From NCBI RefSeq assembly GCF_000308475.2, contig NZ_BAFT02000113.1, positions 122,159 to 186,158 on the forward strand: a stretch of DNA of 64,000 nt. The letters run 5' to 3'. The translations under genes and the position numbers were made by a program. Position 1 is the stretch's first letter. Every line of letters starts with the position of its first letter. The notes under the pieces were generated by a model. It was not told the DNA's origin. It searched no databases and worked only from the letters and a program-made list of their open reading frames with translations. The DNA comes from Nocardia brasiliensis NBRC 14402 (GTDB taxonomy: Bacteria; Actinomycetota; Actinomycetes; Mycobacteriales; Mycobacteriaceae). Below, piece by piece: positions 40,125 to 48,800 of this stretch.

Positions 40125-40901
40125 CTATTCCGGCGGCAGCGGCATGATGCGCACGACCGTGGTGGTGGTGCCGCCGACCACGAACCACAGCCGCAGCACC
40201 GGCCGTCCGGTCCGGTCGCCGGGCTCGTAGCGGCTGCGCACGGTGACGTGCTGGCGGGCGAGCACCGGCGCGACGTACTCGATCACCGCGCGGTGCGGGC
40301 CTGCGAGCAGCTTCGGGTACTCGACCAGGAACTGTTCCACCGCCTGCCAGTAACAGGCGTTGTTGACGTGGTTGTACTGGTCGATATCGGTCGCCCGCAC
40401 CGGAAACGGCATATCGGTGTCGGATTCGATCGGGGTGGTGTCGGTGAGGTACGGCCGCCAGCGCAGCCGATGTTCCTGGGTGGTCTGGGCCAGGTAAGCG
40501 AGGCCCTCGTCGCTGATCCGGGCGGGGCGCTGGGTCAGTTCGCTGATGTTGATCCAGAAGCCCTCGGTCTCGATCAGCCCGCCGTTGCCGCTGGTCACCC
40601 GCACGCGCATATTCGCCCAGCGGGTCGACATCGCCGAGCACCAGCGCAGTAGCTGCACTTGCTCCGGCCACAGGATCGGCCGGATGACGTCGATCACCGT
40701 GCGCCGCACGATCCAGTTCGGATCGGAGTGGTGCAGAAATGTCTTGTGCAGGTTCTCCCAGGCGATGTCCTGCAGATAGCGGGCGATGGCGTCGAACCGC
40801 AGCCGGTCGTAGGGGTCCACATCGCCCGCCCGGATGGGCCACGCCGAGGCAAAGCCGATGCCCTCCTGGGGAAGCGGGGCGAGTGGCTGATCGAGTGACA
40901 C
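40125..40901 (-). CDS. Acyl-ACP thioesterase-like double-hotdog protein
   Basis: A 258-residue protein with two hotdog repeats, as in acyl-ACP thioesterases. The first repeat has D-V-D-P-Y-D-R-L-R-F-D-A-I-A-R-Y and the second D-I-D-Q-Y-N-H-V-N-N-A-C-Y-W, the asparagine/histidine motif of the catalytic half. It probably releases fatty acyl chains from ACP or CoA. The GTG at 40901 has GAGGAGC upstream and gives the normal length. Convergent with fprB, divergent from the kinase operon. Confidence 0.82.
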   Translation of the reverse strand: MSLDQPLAPLPQEGIGFASAWPIRAGDVDPYDRLRFDAIARYLQDIAWENLHKTFLHHSDPNWIVRRTVIDVIRPILWPEQVQLLRWCSAMSTRWANMRVRVTSGNGGLIETEGFWINISELTQRPARISDEGLAYLAQTTQEHRLRWRPYLTDTTPIESDTDMPFPVRATDIDQYNHVNNACYWQAVEQFLVEYPKLLAGPHRAVIEYVAPVLARQHVTVRSRYEPGDRTGRPVLRLWFVVGGTTTTVVRIMPLPPE

Positions 40902-41119
40902 TGGTGCTCCTCGCGCTGCACGGGGTGCCGCGTTCTTCGTGTGGTGCTGTTCTGAGACGACTTTACGGGGGTGTAGGTCACACCAGCGCGCCGAGTGCGT
41001 CAGTACTGCGCGCCTCGCCTCGAGCGGTGACACGGATCGCGGCCGGATTCCGCTCGTGGGGACGCCTCGCACCGGCGCCGGTACGATCCCGGGGCAAGCA
41101 TTTCAGGGGAGGACGCACG

Positions 41120-42973
41120 GTGAGACCGCTCGGCCCGCACGACCCGCGCACCGCGGGGCGGCACCAGTTGATCGCCGTCATCGGCCAGGGTGCGATGGGT
41201 CGGGTACTGCTCGGGCGCGCTCCCGACGGACGCCTGGTCGCGGTCAAGATGATCCACCGCCACCTCGCCAGGAATGCCGAGTTCCGTGCCCGCTTCCGCT
41301 TGGAAGTCCAAGCGTCCCAACGGGTCACCGGCGCCTACACCGCGGCTGTCATGGATGCCGACCCCGACGCGGAGGATCCGTGGCTGGCCTCGGTTTTCGT
41401 GCCCGGTCCGGCCCTGCGCGAGGCCGTCGACCAGCACGGCCCGTTGCCCTTGGGCGGATTGCGCCTGCTCACCGCCGGACTCGGATCCGCGCTCATCGAG
41501 ATCCATCGCGCGGGCATGATCCACCGCGACCTCAAACCCACGAATGTGCTGCTGGCCGAGGACGGTCCGCGGGTGATCGACTTCGGCATCGCCCGGGCGC
41601 TAGAGGCCGATGTCCAGCTGACCACCACCGGCACGCTCGTCGGCTCCCCGGCGTACATGTCGCCGGAACAGGCGTCCGGCCTCGAACTCAGCACCGCCAG
41701 TGACGTTTTCTCGGTGGGCGCGATGCTGTACCTGGCCGCGACCGGGGACAGTCCGTTCCTCGGCGCGTCGGCTCCGCAGACGCTGTACAACGTGGTGCAC
41801 GACCGGCCGGACACCAGTCGGATCCCGCCGGTGCTGCGCCCGGTCGTCGAGGCGTGCCTGGACAAGAATCCGCTGCACCGGCCGACGCCGCGCCAGCTGA
41901 TCGACTCGGTGGCGACGATGCCCGCCCGGTCCGGTTGGCCCGGCTCGGTGCGGCAGCAGATCACCCGGGACCGGGCCGACGCCGACCGCTGGGCGGCCGC
42001 GGGTGGGGATCCGGCCGCCGAGGCGCCACGGCGTGGCCGCACCTGGCTTGCGGCCGTGGCCGTCCTGGTCTTGGCGGCCGCGGGCACGGTCACCGGTGTA
42101 CTGCTCAGCCGGGACGACCCGCCGAGCAGGCCCGATCCGCTGGCGAATCGCACGCTGGACCTTTCCGACGCGCAGCTGCGGCTCATCGACACGTGTGCGC
42201 TGCTCGGTCCCGATGTGGTCGGCGGACTGGGGCAGCCGGTGGAGGCCGAGCCGACCGAATCAGCGGTCTGCGAAACCAGATTCATCGAATTGGACGGCAG
42301 GCAGACCCGGATGCGCGTGCGGGTCGGCACCCCGGTGGCGTCCGGCAAACCGCTGTCCGAGCAGGTCGCGGGCCGGACCGTGCTGGATACCACGGCGGAG
42401 ACCGGCTCGTGCGGCCGCGCGCTCGCGGCGCGCGACGGGGCCCCGGTCGGGGTCGAGGTGACGATCAGTGCGGCCGCACGTGATTCGTGCGGGTCGGCGA
42501 CCGAAGTCCTGAAAGCCGTTGCCACCCGGCTCGTCCTGGATCCGCCGCAGGCGAAACTGCCCGATCCCTCGGTGGTCCGGATGGATCCGTGCGCCGCCGT
42601 GGCACCCGGCATTCTCGACGCACAGCTCGGCTCCGGCGTCCGTGCCACCCCGGCAGACGTGCACACCTGCACCTGGTCCGGGACCACTACCGAACTCACG
42701 GTGCGGCTCACCGAGGCGAAGCGCGTCGATACCGACCCGAGATACACCACACTGTTCGTCGATGGTGGCAAACTCGGCGACTTCGACTCGGCCCGCCGGA
42801 TCGATCAGGACGGCACCTGCGTGACGGTTCACCTGGTGCGGTCCACCATCGGGGGTCGCGGCGACCTGATCGCCGTCTCGGCGCGTCCGTCCGCGGGGGC
42901 GCCGGCCGATACCGCCTGTGCCACTACCGAAGCCGTCCTGACCGGAGTTGTCGACGCAGTGAGGAGGTCCTGA
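41120..42973 (+). CDS. Receptor-type Ser/Thr protein kinase with cysteine-rich extracellular sensor
   Basis: A 617-residue kinase. The Hanks-type domain (about 10-270) has I-G-Q-G-A-M-G-R-V, K43, H135-R-D137-L-K-P-T-N, D154-F-G and G-S-P-A-Y-M-S-P-E-Q. A membrane helix lies at about 308-330. The outer part (about 345-617) seems to hold two related modules, each with an early D-x-C-A-type segment and further cysteines, reminiscent of DUF3558-type lipoproteins; this is my reading by eye. It probably senses an envelope signal. GTG start with GGGAGGA upstream. The stop overlaps the next kinase start (TGATG). Confidence 0.88.
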   Translation: MRPLGPHDPRTAGRHQLIAVIGQGAMGRVLLGRAPDGRLVAVKMIHRHLARNAEFRARFRLEVQASQRVTGAYTAAVMDADPDAEDPWLASVFVPGPALREAVDQHGPLPLGGLRLLTAGLGSALIEIHRAGMIHRDLKPTNVLLAEDGPRVIDFGIARALEADVQLTTTGTLVGSPAYMSPEQASGLELSTASDVFSVGAMLYLAATGDSPFLGASAPQTLYNVVHDRPDTSRIPPVLRPVVEACLDKNPLHRPTPRQLIDSVATMPARSGWPGSVRQQITRDRADADRWAAAGGDPAAEAPRRGRTWLAAVAVLVLAAAGTVTGVLLSRDDPPSRPDPLANRTLDLSDAQLRLIDTCALLGPDVVGGLGQPVEAEPTESAVCETRFIELDGRQTRMRVRVGTPVASGKPLSEQVAGRTVLDTTAETGSCGRALAARDGAPVGVEVTISAAARDSCGSATEVLKAVATRLVLDPPQAKLPDPSVVRMDPCAAVAPGILDAQLGSGVRATPADVHTCTWSGTTTELTVRLTEAKRVDTDPRYTTLFVDGGKLGDFDSARRIDQDGTCVTVHLVRSTIGGRGDLIAVSARPSAGAPADTACATTEAVLTGVVDAVRRS

Positions 42974-44916
42974 TGGTGACGCGCCTGGAGCCCGCAGACC
43001 CGACGCAGATCGGCCGGTACCGGCTGCTCGGCGAGCTCGGAGCCGGGGCGATGGGCCGGGTGCTGCTCGGCGTCGGACCCGACGGCCGCCTGGTCGCCAT
43101 CAAGCAGGTGCATGCGCACCTGGTGGACGAGGCGGATTTCCTGCCGCGTTTCCGGCGCGAGGTGCAGACCTCGACGCGGGTGTCGGGCGCGTTCACCGCC
43201 GCCGTCGTGGATTTCGACGTCGATTCCGAAATGCCCTGGCTGGCCTCGGTATTCGTGCCGGGTGTGCCGCTCGACAAGGCGGTGAAGGAGTACGGCCCGC
43301 TCGACACCGATCAGATCCGGACCCTGGCCGTCGGGCTGGCCTCGGCCTTGCACGCGATTCACGGCGTCGGGTTGATCCACCGGGATCTCAAGCCCGCCAA
43401 CGTCATTCTGGCCGAGGACGGGCCGCGCGTGATCGATTTCGGTATCGCGCGTGCCGCCGAGGGCCGTTCGGAGCTGACCGGGACGGGATCGATCATCGGT
43501 TCGCCCGCGTTCATGTCGCCGGAGCAGGCCGAATCACTGCCGTTGACGCCCGCCAGCGATGTCTTCTCCCTCGGCGCGGTGCTCGCCATGGCGGCGGGCG
43601 GGACGAGCCCGTTCGCGGGCTCGTCGTTGCCGACCACGCTGTACAACATCGTGCATGTCGATCCCGACCTGTCCGGCCTGCCCGCCGAGGTCCGCGCGCT
43701 GGTCGAACCGTGTCTGGCCAAGGATCCGCAGGCCCGGCCGACGCCCGGCCAGATCCTGGACTTCCTCGGCGGCGTGCGGACCGGCGGCGCGCTGTGGCCT
43801 GCCGCCGTGCACGACGCGATCCGGCGACAGGACGCGGAACTGTCGGCATTGCGGTCCGATCCCGAAGCGACGCAGTTCACCACCGTCGGTGCGGCCGCCC
43901 CGCCCACCCAGCCGGGCGGTGACTTCGATACGCGACTGGGCCAGCTCGTCGCCGCGGCCAGGATCACCGACGAGCGACGACGCCGGGCCCGGCTGCGGAT
44001 CGGCGCGCTGGCCGGTGCCGCGCTGCTGGTCGTCGCCGTGGTGGCCGGCGCGATCACCTGGGGCGGTGACGAGGAATCGACCGCGCCGCAGGTGAATTCG
44101 CTCGGTGCGCTGAACCTGACCAAGCTGCGGGCGGTCGATCTCTGCGCGGCGATGAAGGAGCCGCTGGTGCCCGCGCTGGGCGACTGGACGCAGAAACCGC
44201 TCTCCACCCGGTGGGGCACGTGCGGTGCGGCGGCCGGTGGCTATCAATTCAGCTTCGAGATCGCGCGAACCGAAGGTTTCGTGGAAACCGGCGCAACGGT
44301 GGACGGCGCACCGGTGCTGCGGGATACCGCGGCGCCGGACGGCACCTGCGGGCGCGCGCTGCTGCCCGCCGCGACCGAACCGCAGTTCGCCGTCGTCGCC
44401 AGGGTGCAGGGCGCCGGTGCCGCGGACAAACTGTGCTCGGTGGCCGACGAAGCCGTGACGCGGTTCGCGCCGCGCCTCGCCGGCGGCGGACCGAAACTGC
44501 CCGACGTGCGCCGGTCGCTGGCCCGGCTCGATCCGTGCGCACTGGTGGACGTCGACGTCGCGAAACTCAGCATCGGCCGGCAGTTGCGCGGCGATGCCGA
44601 TACGTTGCACTCCTGCAAGTGGGCCGGGGGAAACACGGTGGCGGTCCGGCTGGAGCGGACCGCGCCGCCCGCGGAGACGCCCAAGCCGATCGTGATCGAC
44701 CTCGGTGGTGGCAACATCGTCAACATCGACGAGCAGGAGCAGAGCGCACCCGCCTGTGTCCGGCAGGCGGTGTACCGGCCCGGTCGGGAGGGGACAGCGG
44801 AAGTGGTGACGGTCCAGGTGGAAAATCCGGCCATGGCGGCACATCCGGAGTTCAAATGTCTTGCCGCGCAGGAGATCCTGCGCAACGTCATGAGCAACCT
44901 GCCGGTGGTGCGCTGA
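42973..44916 (+). CDS. Second receptor-type Ser/Thr protein kinase of the pair
   Basis: A 647-residue kinase closely related in layout to its neighbour. The catalytic domain has L-G-A-G-A-M-G-R-V, K44, H136-R-D138-L-K-P-A-N and D155-F-G, with G-S-P-A-F-M-S-P-E-Q after it. Compared with the first kinase there is a longer juxtamembrane part, then a membrane helix at about 342-362 and an outer region with two cysteine-bearing modules (V-D-L-C-A-A and L-D-P-C-A-L). Its ATG overlaps the upstream stop by one base, and its own stop overlaps the lipoprotein start, so the three products are probably made in fixed ratio. The pair looks like a tandem duplication with diverged sensors. Confidence 0.88.
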   Translation: MVTRLEPADPTQIGRYRLLGELGAGAMGRVLLGVGPDGRLVAIKQVHAHLVDEADFLPRFRREVQTSTRVSGAFTAAVVDFDVDSEMPWLASVFVPGVPLDKAVKEYGPLDTDQIRTLAVGLASALHAIHGVGLIHRDLKPANVILAEDGPRVIDFGIARAAEGRSELTGTGSIIGSPAFMSPEQAESLPLTPASDVFSLGAVLAMAAGGTSPFAGSSLPTTLYNIVHVDPDLSGLPAEVRALVEPCLAKDPQARPTPGQILDFLGGVRTGGALWPAAVHDAIRRQDAELSALRSDPEATQFTTVGAAAPPTQPGGDFDTRLGQLVAAARITDERRRRARLRIGALAGAALLVVAVVAGAITWGGDEESTAPQVNSLGALNLTKLRAVDLCAAMKEPLVPALGDWTQKPLSTRWGTCGAAAGGYQFSFEIARTEGFVETGATVDGAPVLRDTAAPDGTCGRALLPAATEPQFAVVARVQGAGAADKLCSVADEAVTRFAPRLAGGGPKLPDVRRSLARLDPCALVDVDVAKLSIGRQLRGDADTLHSCKWAGGNTVAVRLERTAPPAETPKPIVIDLGGGNIVNIDEQEQSAPACVRQAVYRPGREGTAEVVTVQVENPAMAAHPEFKCLAAQEILRNVMSNLPVVR

Positions 44917-46121
44917 TGCGGGCCGCCTCGATCACGCGCGGGCTGGCGCTGGCGTGCGTCGCCCTGGCCGCGCTCTGCGGCTGCGGCGACGTGCGCGGGA
45001 CCGCGCTGCCCGGTGAAGCGGACACCCGGAAATTCGATGTCGGCGGATACCCAACGGCGGTGCCGAAGATCGCGCCGAACCTGGATCCCGTCGGCTATGC
45101 CCGGCTGGAAGGCGTGCGGCTGGCCGATGCCGTGATGAGCCCGCACGAGGTGGACGACAAGTACTCCGCGGGCGCCTCGGCGCAGGTGCACACCGGCCTC
45201 GACACCTTGACCAGCTATCTCGCCGAGCCGGTCCTGCCGGTGCTGCAGAATTACGGCTTCGTCGTCGGGTTCTCCACCGGTTCGGCCGACGCGGTGCTCC
45301 CGTTGACGCGTGCGACGGAGGGCAGTCGCGAACGCGAAGGGCTCACCGTCACCGTGCTGCGATTCCGGGACAAGGACGCGGCGAAAGCCGCCGCGGCGGA
45401 GATGAACGCGGTCGACTTCGCGCTCAGTCCGGAGAACGCCGCCGTTCAGCTGCCGAAATACCCGGACTCCGGCGCACATTGGCGGCCCGCGGTGCCCACC
45501 CTCGGCAGCACGACCGCGCACGGGGTGTTCGTGATCAGCACGCTGGCCGATGCGCGTACCACGGACCTGACCCGGCTGATCGGCATCACCCAGAAATATC
45601 TGGACGCGGAACTGCCTGCGCTGGACCGGTTCACGCCGACGCCGACCACCGAATTCGGCACGCTGCAGCAGGATCCGGATCGCGTCCTGACCCGTGCGCT
45701 ACATCCCGGCGGGACGGTGCCGCAACCCGACGGCCAGGGCGAGGTCGTGCTGACCCTGCGCGGATATCTCAATTACATTCTCGATCAGTCCGGGCGCTAT
45801 CCGGTGCTGCGGCGGGCCGGTGTCGATCGCGTCGCGATGACGCCGAGCGTTTTCGTCTTCCGTACTCGGGACGCGGCCGCGGCCAAGCAATTCGTCACCG
45901 AATCAGTGGAATTGGACAGTCCGGCCGACCGGCGCGCTTTCGATCCGCCGGAGGATGTTCCCGACGCGCTGTGCCTGCAGAGCTACAACGTGACCAAGAG
46001 CGCGCAGTTCAGATGTTTCGTCGCCTACCACGAATACGCCGCACTGATCATCGGCCAGCAGCTCTTGGACACTCAGCAACGCGCGGCGGCCCAGTACGCG
46101 CTGTTCGCGAATATCCGCTGA
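44916..46121 (+). CDS. Secreted lipoprotein (DUF7373 type) coupled to the kinases
   Basis: A 401-residue protein with a lipoprotein signal (M-R-A-A-S-I then a hydrophobic run to the lipobox L-C-G-C, cysteine at about 23-25). The mature part resembles a family of large lipoproteins abundant in Nocardia, now called DUF7373, with no known activity. The ATG shares a base with the kinase stop. Such coupling suggests that the lipoprotein is a ligand, co-receptor or target of the kinases' outer domains. That is inference from gene order only. Confidence 0.78.
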   Translation: MRAASITRGLALACVALAALCGCGDVRGTALPGEADTRKFDVGGYPTAVPKIAPNLDPVGYARLEGVRLADAVMSPHEVDDKYSAGASAQVHTGLDTLTSYLAEPVLPVLQNYGFVVGFSTGSADAVLPLTRATEGSREREGLTVTVLRFRDKDAAKAAAAEMNAVDFALSPENAAVQLPKYPDSGAHWRPAVPTLGSTTAHGVFVISTLADARTTDLTRLIGITQKYLDAELPALDRFTPTPTTEFGTLQQDPDRVLTRALHPGGTVPQPDGQGEVVLTLRGYLNYILDQSGRYPVLRRAGVDRVAMTPSVFVFRTRDAAAAKQFVTESVELDSPADRRAFDPPEDVPDALCLQSYNVTKSAQFRCFVAYHEYAALIIGQQLLDTQQRAAAQYALFANIR

Positions 46122-46130
46122 GCACCGGTA

Positions 46131-47261
46131 TCAGTAACCGCGGTAAGCACTTCCGGAGTTGACCGCCACCACGCCGGGGACATTCGTGACCGAGCCGTAG
46201 GTGTCGATGGAATAGCGGACGCCGGCGATGATGTTGTCCACCGGATTCCAGATATCGTCGTGCCCGGGTGCTTTGTACGCATTGAACGTGCTGTCGATCG
46301 TTTGCATGAGCCCCTTCGACGGGTGCCCGTTGATCCAGTTGATATCGGTGCGATTCTCCGCGTACGGATTACCGCTGGACTCGTGCTGGATGATCAGCGC
46401 GATCGCGCGCTCATCGATATCCTCGGGCTTGTAACCCATTTCGATGAGTTTCTGCTTGGCTTCGGCGATCCATTTCGCGACATCGCCGCTCGGCATCGGG
46501 CCGGTCGGCGCGCTCGAACTCGGACCACCGGAATAGCTGCCGGTGTAAGGACTCCCCGAGGAAGAGCCGCTGCCATTGTTGTGCGTGCCGCTGGTCAGGT
46601 AGCTCGACCCGTTCGAGGACGGCTTGCTGGTCACCGGCGCCGCGACGCTCGCGGGCGCGGTGTCGACCGGCGGTGCCGCGACGTTCGCACCCGGATCACC
46701 GAGGCCGGTGAAGGCCTGTTCCAATTTGCCGACGGCCGTGTCCACCTGCGTCTTCGCTTGCCCCGCCACCGTTTCGGCGGATTTCAGCGCGTTGGTCAGG
46801 TCCCAGGTGCGGGTCGCGGCGGCGAGCGTTTCGTCGAGGACGAGATTCTCGACATTCGCCTTGTCGGCGTGTTCGCGCAGTGCCGCGATGCGGGTGTCCG
46901 CGGTGACGGTGCCGTTGGCCTGGACATCGAAGGGCGGCTGCTGGTTCACGGCGTCGTCGCGCAGCCGCAGGACCTTGGTCTTCGCTTCGGTCAGGTTGGT
47001 CACCTGGGCGGTGAAGGCCGTTTTCAATTCCAGCAGGGCGGCGCTGACCGCCGAGGCTCGGGTCTTCTCGGTGTCCATGCGGGTATTCGCCGCGGCGCCT
47101 GCGTTACCCGACCATTTCTTCGTCTCCGCGAGGGCGGCGGTGGCCGAGGAACCCTTGCCGACCGCGGTGTCGAGACCCGACGAGATCGTGCCCGCGTGGT
47201 CGCCCGCGACGGTGAGCTGGTCCGGCTGCCAGCTCTCGATATCGGTGATGCTGAGCGTCAT
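46131..47261 (-). CDS. WXG-type protein fused to a lytic transglycosylase (SLT) domain
   Basis: A 376-residue protein. The N-terminal about 190 residues are helical with W50-S-G, the WXG-like turn of type VII substrates. A serine/glycine/proline linker follows (about 195-260), then an SLT domain: catalytic E294 in I-Q-H-E-S-S-G-N-P-Y-A, G-L-M-Q-T-I-D-S-T-F and a closing A-G-V-R-Y-S. There is no signal peptide. It likely leaves through an ESX-type system and cuts peptidoglycan. Its start overlaps the EspC-like gene by four bases. Nine bases separate it from the convergent kinase operon. Confidence 0.85.
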   Translation of the reverse strand: MTLSITDIESWQPDQLTVAGDHAGTISSGLDTAVGKGSSATAALAETKKWSGNAGAAANTRMDTEKTRASAVSAALLELKTAFTAQVTNLTEAKTKVLRLRDDAVNQQPPFDVQANGTVTADTRIAALREHADKANVENLVLDETLAAATRTWDLTNALKSAETVAGQAKTQVDTAVGKLEQAFTGLGDPGANVAAPPVDTAPASVAAPVTSKPSSNGSSYLTSGTHNNGSGSSSGSPYTGSYSGGPSSSAPTGPMPSGDVAKWIAEAKQKLIEMGYKPEDIDERAIALIIQHESSGNPYAENRTDINWINGHPSKGLMQTIDSTFNAYKAPGHDDIWNPVDNIIAGVRYSIDTYGSVTNVPGVVAVNSGSAYRGY

Positions 47262-47581
47262 GACAGTCCGATCGCGCGGAGTTTCGCGGCGAAATCGTCT
47301 TCGGCCAGTTCGTATTTGCCCGCGGCGTTGTGCATGGTGTCCGCGAGGGTGGTGAGCCTGCTGCCGATCCGCTGCAGGCAGCGGTTGACGACATCGTTGG
47401 CCTGGTTGGCTGCGGCGCCGAACTCGGTGCCGGGCAGCGCGGCGGCCGCGCCGGTGAACGCGCTGCCCGCGTTGAGGCCGCCGACCTCGGTCGACTCGGT
47501 GCCGAGGGTTTGCGCGAACGAGCGCAGCGCCTCCGGATCGACCTGCATGTTCGTCGCAGGTGGCTGATTACGTTCGACCAT
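47258..47581 (-). CDS. EspC-like ESX secretion-associated protein
   Basis: A 107-residue helical protein of the EspC/DUF2580 type. V-D-P-E-A-L-R-S-F-A-Q begins the first helix and Y-E-L-A-E near the C-terminus fits the YxxxD/E export motif of type VII substrates. It probably forms a helical pair with the N-terminal part of the transglycosylase encoded next and guides its export. The ATG has GAAGGGGGA upstream. No ESX machinery genes are in the window. Confidence 0.8.
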   Translation of the reverse strand: MVERNQPPATNMQVDPEALRSFAQTLGTESTEVGGLNAGSAFTGAAAALPGTEFGAAANQANDVVNRCLQRIGSRLTTLADTMHNAAGKYELAEDDFAAKLRAIGLS

Positions 47582-47781
47582 GAGTCCCCCTTCCCGCCCG
47601 ACCGTAGGTCGCGGTCAGCATAGCAAAATCGACTGGTCCGCACGGCTGCCGAACAGCAGGTCGGCAGTCCTGCCATCGGTCGGGTGGTCGCGAAAAAGGA
47701 CTACCTACCGCGGCGTCAGTTATGTTGATCACGGCGGCGTCGGCGCCGGACGAGCCGATGCCAGGACAGAGAGGTCGGCAG

Positions 47782-48756
47782 ATGCGCGCAGCCCAGGTCA
47801 GCAAGCTCGAGGGACCGGAGTCCATCGAGATCGTGGACATTCCGGAGCCCGCCGCCTATCCGGGCGGCGTGGTGATCGACGTGCACGCGGCCGGTGTCGC
47901 GTTTCCCGATGTGCTGATGACCCGCGGGCTCTATCAGATGAAGCCCGAACTGCCCTTTGTGGTCGGCGGCGAGGTGGCGGGCATCGTGCGCGAGGCCCCC
48001 GCGGACGCGCACGTGCGGGCCGGTGATCGGGTGGTCGCGCTGACGTTGCTCGGCAATGCCATGGGCGAGGTCGCCGTGGCGCCCGCGCAGATGGTGTTCC
48101 GTCTGCCGGACAACGTTTCGCTCGAAGCGGGCGCCGGCATCCTGTTCAACGACCTCACCGTGCACTTCTGCCTGCGCAACCGCGGCAGGCTGGCCGCGGG
48201 CGAAACGGTGCTGGTGCACGGCGCCGCGGGCGGCATCGGCACCTCCACCCTGCGGATGGCGGCCGCGCTCGGCGCGGGCCGGGTGATCGCAGTGGTCAGC
48301 ACCGAGGAAAAGGCCGAGGTGGCGCGCGCGAACGGCGCGACCCACGTGGTGCTCACCGACGGCTGGCTCGCCGCGGTCAAGGAACTGACGGGCGGGCGCG
48401 GGGTGGACATCGTGCTCGACCCGGTGGGCGGTGACCGGTTCACCGACAGCATCCGCTCGCTCGCCTCGGCGGGCCGGTTGCTGGTGGTCGGCTTCACCGC
48501 GGGCGAGATCCCCACCGTGAAGGTGAATCGCCTGCTGCTCAAGAACGTCGAGGTGACCGGTGCCGCCTGGGGCGAGTGGGTGATGACCCATCCCGGCTAT
48601 CTTGCCGAGCAGTGGGCCGAGGTGGAGCCGTTGCTGGCGACCGGCAAGATCGCACCGCCGCAGCCGGTGCTGTACCCGCTGGAGCGTGCGGCCGAGGCGG
48701 TGGCCTCGCTGGACAACCGCACCGCGACCGGCAAGGTCGTGGTCACCCTGCGCTGA
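47782..48756 (+). CDS. NADPH:quinone oxidoreductase-like MDR protein
   Basis: A 324-residue MDR oxidoreductase. G-G-E-V-A-G-I-V lies in the N-terminal half and the cofactor site is V-H-G-A-A-G-G-I-G-T-S-T-L. Zinc ligands are missing, as in quinone and enone reductases. It belongs to the same superfamily as the 26-kb gene but is not a close copy. The ATG at 47782 follows GAGAGGTCGG; an earlier ATG at 47722 would add 20 residues of no known type. A 7-bp inverted repeat (CTGCCGA...TCGGCAG, 47646-47667) sits between this gene and the divergent EspC-like gene. Confidence 0.87.
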   Translation: MRAAQVSKLEGPESIEIVDIPEPAAYPGGVVIDVHAAGVAFPDVLMTRGLYQMKPELPFVVGGEVAGIVREAPADAHVRAGDRVVALTLLGNAMGEVAVAPAQMVFRLPDNVSLEAGAGILFNDLTVHFCLRNRGRLAAGETVLVHGAAGGIGTSTLRMAAALGAGRVIAVVSTEEKAEVARANGATHVVLTDGWLAAVKELTGGRGVDIVLDPVGGDRFTDSIRSLASAGRLLVVGFTAGEIPTVKVNRLLLKNVEVTGAAWGEWVMTHPGYLAEQWAEVEPLLATGKIAPPQPVLYPLERAAEAVASLDNRTATGKVVVTLR

Positions 48757-48800
48757 TCCGCGCGACGAAGCTTGCGGTCCCGTCCCTCGCCCCACCTGGA

